Source: Dermatemys mawii (Eukaryota; Chordata; Testudines; Dermatemydidae). Taken from it: a stretch of 64,000 nt of DNA. Under the pieces are notes generated by a model. That model saw only the letters and a program-made list of their open reading frames with translations. It ran no database searches and was not told where the DNA came from. This document shows positions 63,286 to 64,000 of this stretch, piece after piece. A program made the translations under genes and the position numbers. The DNA is taken from positions 20,537,626 to 20,601,625 of the forward strand of contig ML677334.1 of the NCBI GenBank assembly GCA_007922305.1. Direction: 5' to 3'. Position 1 is the first letter of the stretch; every line of letters begins with the position of its first letter.

Positions 63286-64000
63286 TGTCACAAAGAATAA
63301 GGCTTTCCTTGATCACCTTGGGAAAGCTCTTCTGAAGATGAGCAGATGTCAGTGTCTGGAATCTTGTTTCTGATGTTTACCCTAATTTTCTGACTTTACT
63401 CCCAATTGTATTCAGTTGTGTAGCATCATTTATAGTAAGAAATCCTCCCCATCATCTCCTTCCACACAAACCTCAAAACTTGCACAGCATTTGGGGAGCT
63501 GCATCCGCACTGCATTCAACCTCTCTTCAGTTTGAGGCTGGCTGAGATGTGGCCAGCCATAGCCGCATAAGCCAAGGATATGATGCTAAACTTGTCATGT
63601 GGCTCAATGGTCAGATGCACCAATGGTCTCTCTCTTCACCTCATTTCAGCCACCATCTCCTGCACTGATAGCAAGTTTGGCTCTGTAGCTTTTGCTGGTG
63701 TTAGCTCCTGGGTGACTGCATTCTGTGAACATATTGATAGGGTCATACAGAGCTTAGATGGAGAATTAATGCTATTAGCTTGCTGTGTGCTTCGTACTGG
63801 ATATATCACACTGAAGCAGCAATACTTCAGCTTCTCTTTCTGCCCAACTTCCCATGCTCTGCTTGGTCTTCAATGCAGGAGCTCAGCTCTAGTTTTGCAG
63901 AGTTAATAAAGTGGCTGTGTAGTGGTGAGCTACCACTTAGCTGCATTTCCCTTTTGCTTTCACTCTCTGCCCCTCTTCCACAGGATTTCCATGATCTGTC
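63286..64000. other. Right edge, no feature recognised
   Basis: The 108-codon plus-strand frame at 63580-63906 is Ser/Leu/Cys-rich and matches no family I know. AATAAA occurs at 63905-63910 without a convincing downstream element. An exon beyond the window cannot be excluded. Confidence 0.3.

Noticed and set aside
63580..63906. 108-codon open frame at the right edge.
   Set aside because: No recognisable motif or exon boundaries; composition is as expected by chance. Kept only as unresolved in the edge entry.
1..64000. CRISPR arrays, bacterial operons, rRNA genes or prophage.
   Set aside because: No regularly spaced repeats, ribosome-binding sites or dense coding; all signs point to vertebrate nuclear DNA.

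Overview
This window looks like non-coding DNA from a sauropsid nuclear genome, most likely a turtle. The reasons are: AT-rich sequence with no long open frames; CR1 LINE fragments; a Penelope-like element with the 3' tail typical of reptile genomes; many MIR/CORE-type SINE fragments; and dense non-autonomous hAT, PIF/Harbinger-like and TA-flanked miniature transposons. The species assignment rests on recognising repeat families by eye, not on a search. I found no intact host protein-coding exon, tRNA, rRNA or CRISPR array. The only sign of a host gene is at the left edge, where bases 1 to about 535 read like a plus-strand 3' UTR with AATAAA at 510-515 and a GU-rich stretch downstream.

Layout. 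1-5 kb: probable 3' UTR, then mostly featureless DNA with a MIR at 3.9 kb and a CR1 tail at 4.6 kb. 5-8 kb: a GC-rich hAT MITE beside a TA-flanked MITE, and a MIR. 8-11.1 kb: a hAT transposon piece that keeps the N-terminus of its transposase, then a striking pair of inverted 153-bp arms (9162-9314 and 10943-11095, 149/153 identical) around a Harbinger-like MITE. 11-24 kb: low repeat density, with a hAT MITE carrying a perfect 8-bp target duplication, a second TA-flanked MITE, and a mariner/Tigger-like element. 24-32 kb: MIR fragments, palindromic MITEs, three LTR-like tracts and a 300-bp hAT MITE. 32-40 kb: a repeat-poor tract, then a Penelope-like element with a GIY-YIG endonuclease remnant and a decayed hammerhead ribozyme, then a palindromic hAT MITE and a Harbinger-like MITE. 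40-50 kb: a CR1 reverse-transcriptase remnant, a second copy of the 17.5-kb hAT MITE, a possible tyrosine-recombinase fossil, a hAT MITE with an exact 8-bp duplication, a TG microsatellite holding a 10-N gap, and an LTR-like block. 50-64 kb: a turtle repeat with a nested hAT MITE, a 1.3-kb minus-strand CR1, LTR-like material, G-rich tracts, a Penelope tail cut off inside its hammerhead core, and another CR1.

Nothing here acts as a pathway. The coding remnants are transposon proteins (hAT transposase, CR1 reverse transcriptase, Penelope endonuclease, possible tyrosine recombinase), all broken. The most notable items are the near-identical inverted arms at 9.2/11 kb, the hammerhead motif in the Penelope tail, and the possible recombinase fossil at 43.6 kb. 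A recurring background is a set of short, old, palindromic elements built around phrases such as 'cattgacttcaatggg' and 'gatcctgca'.
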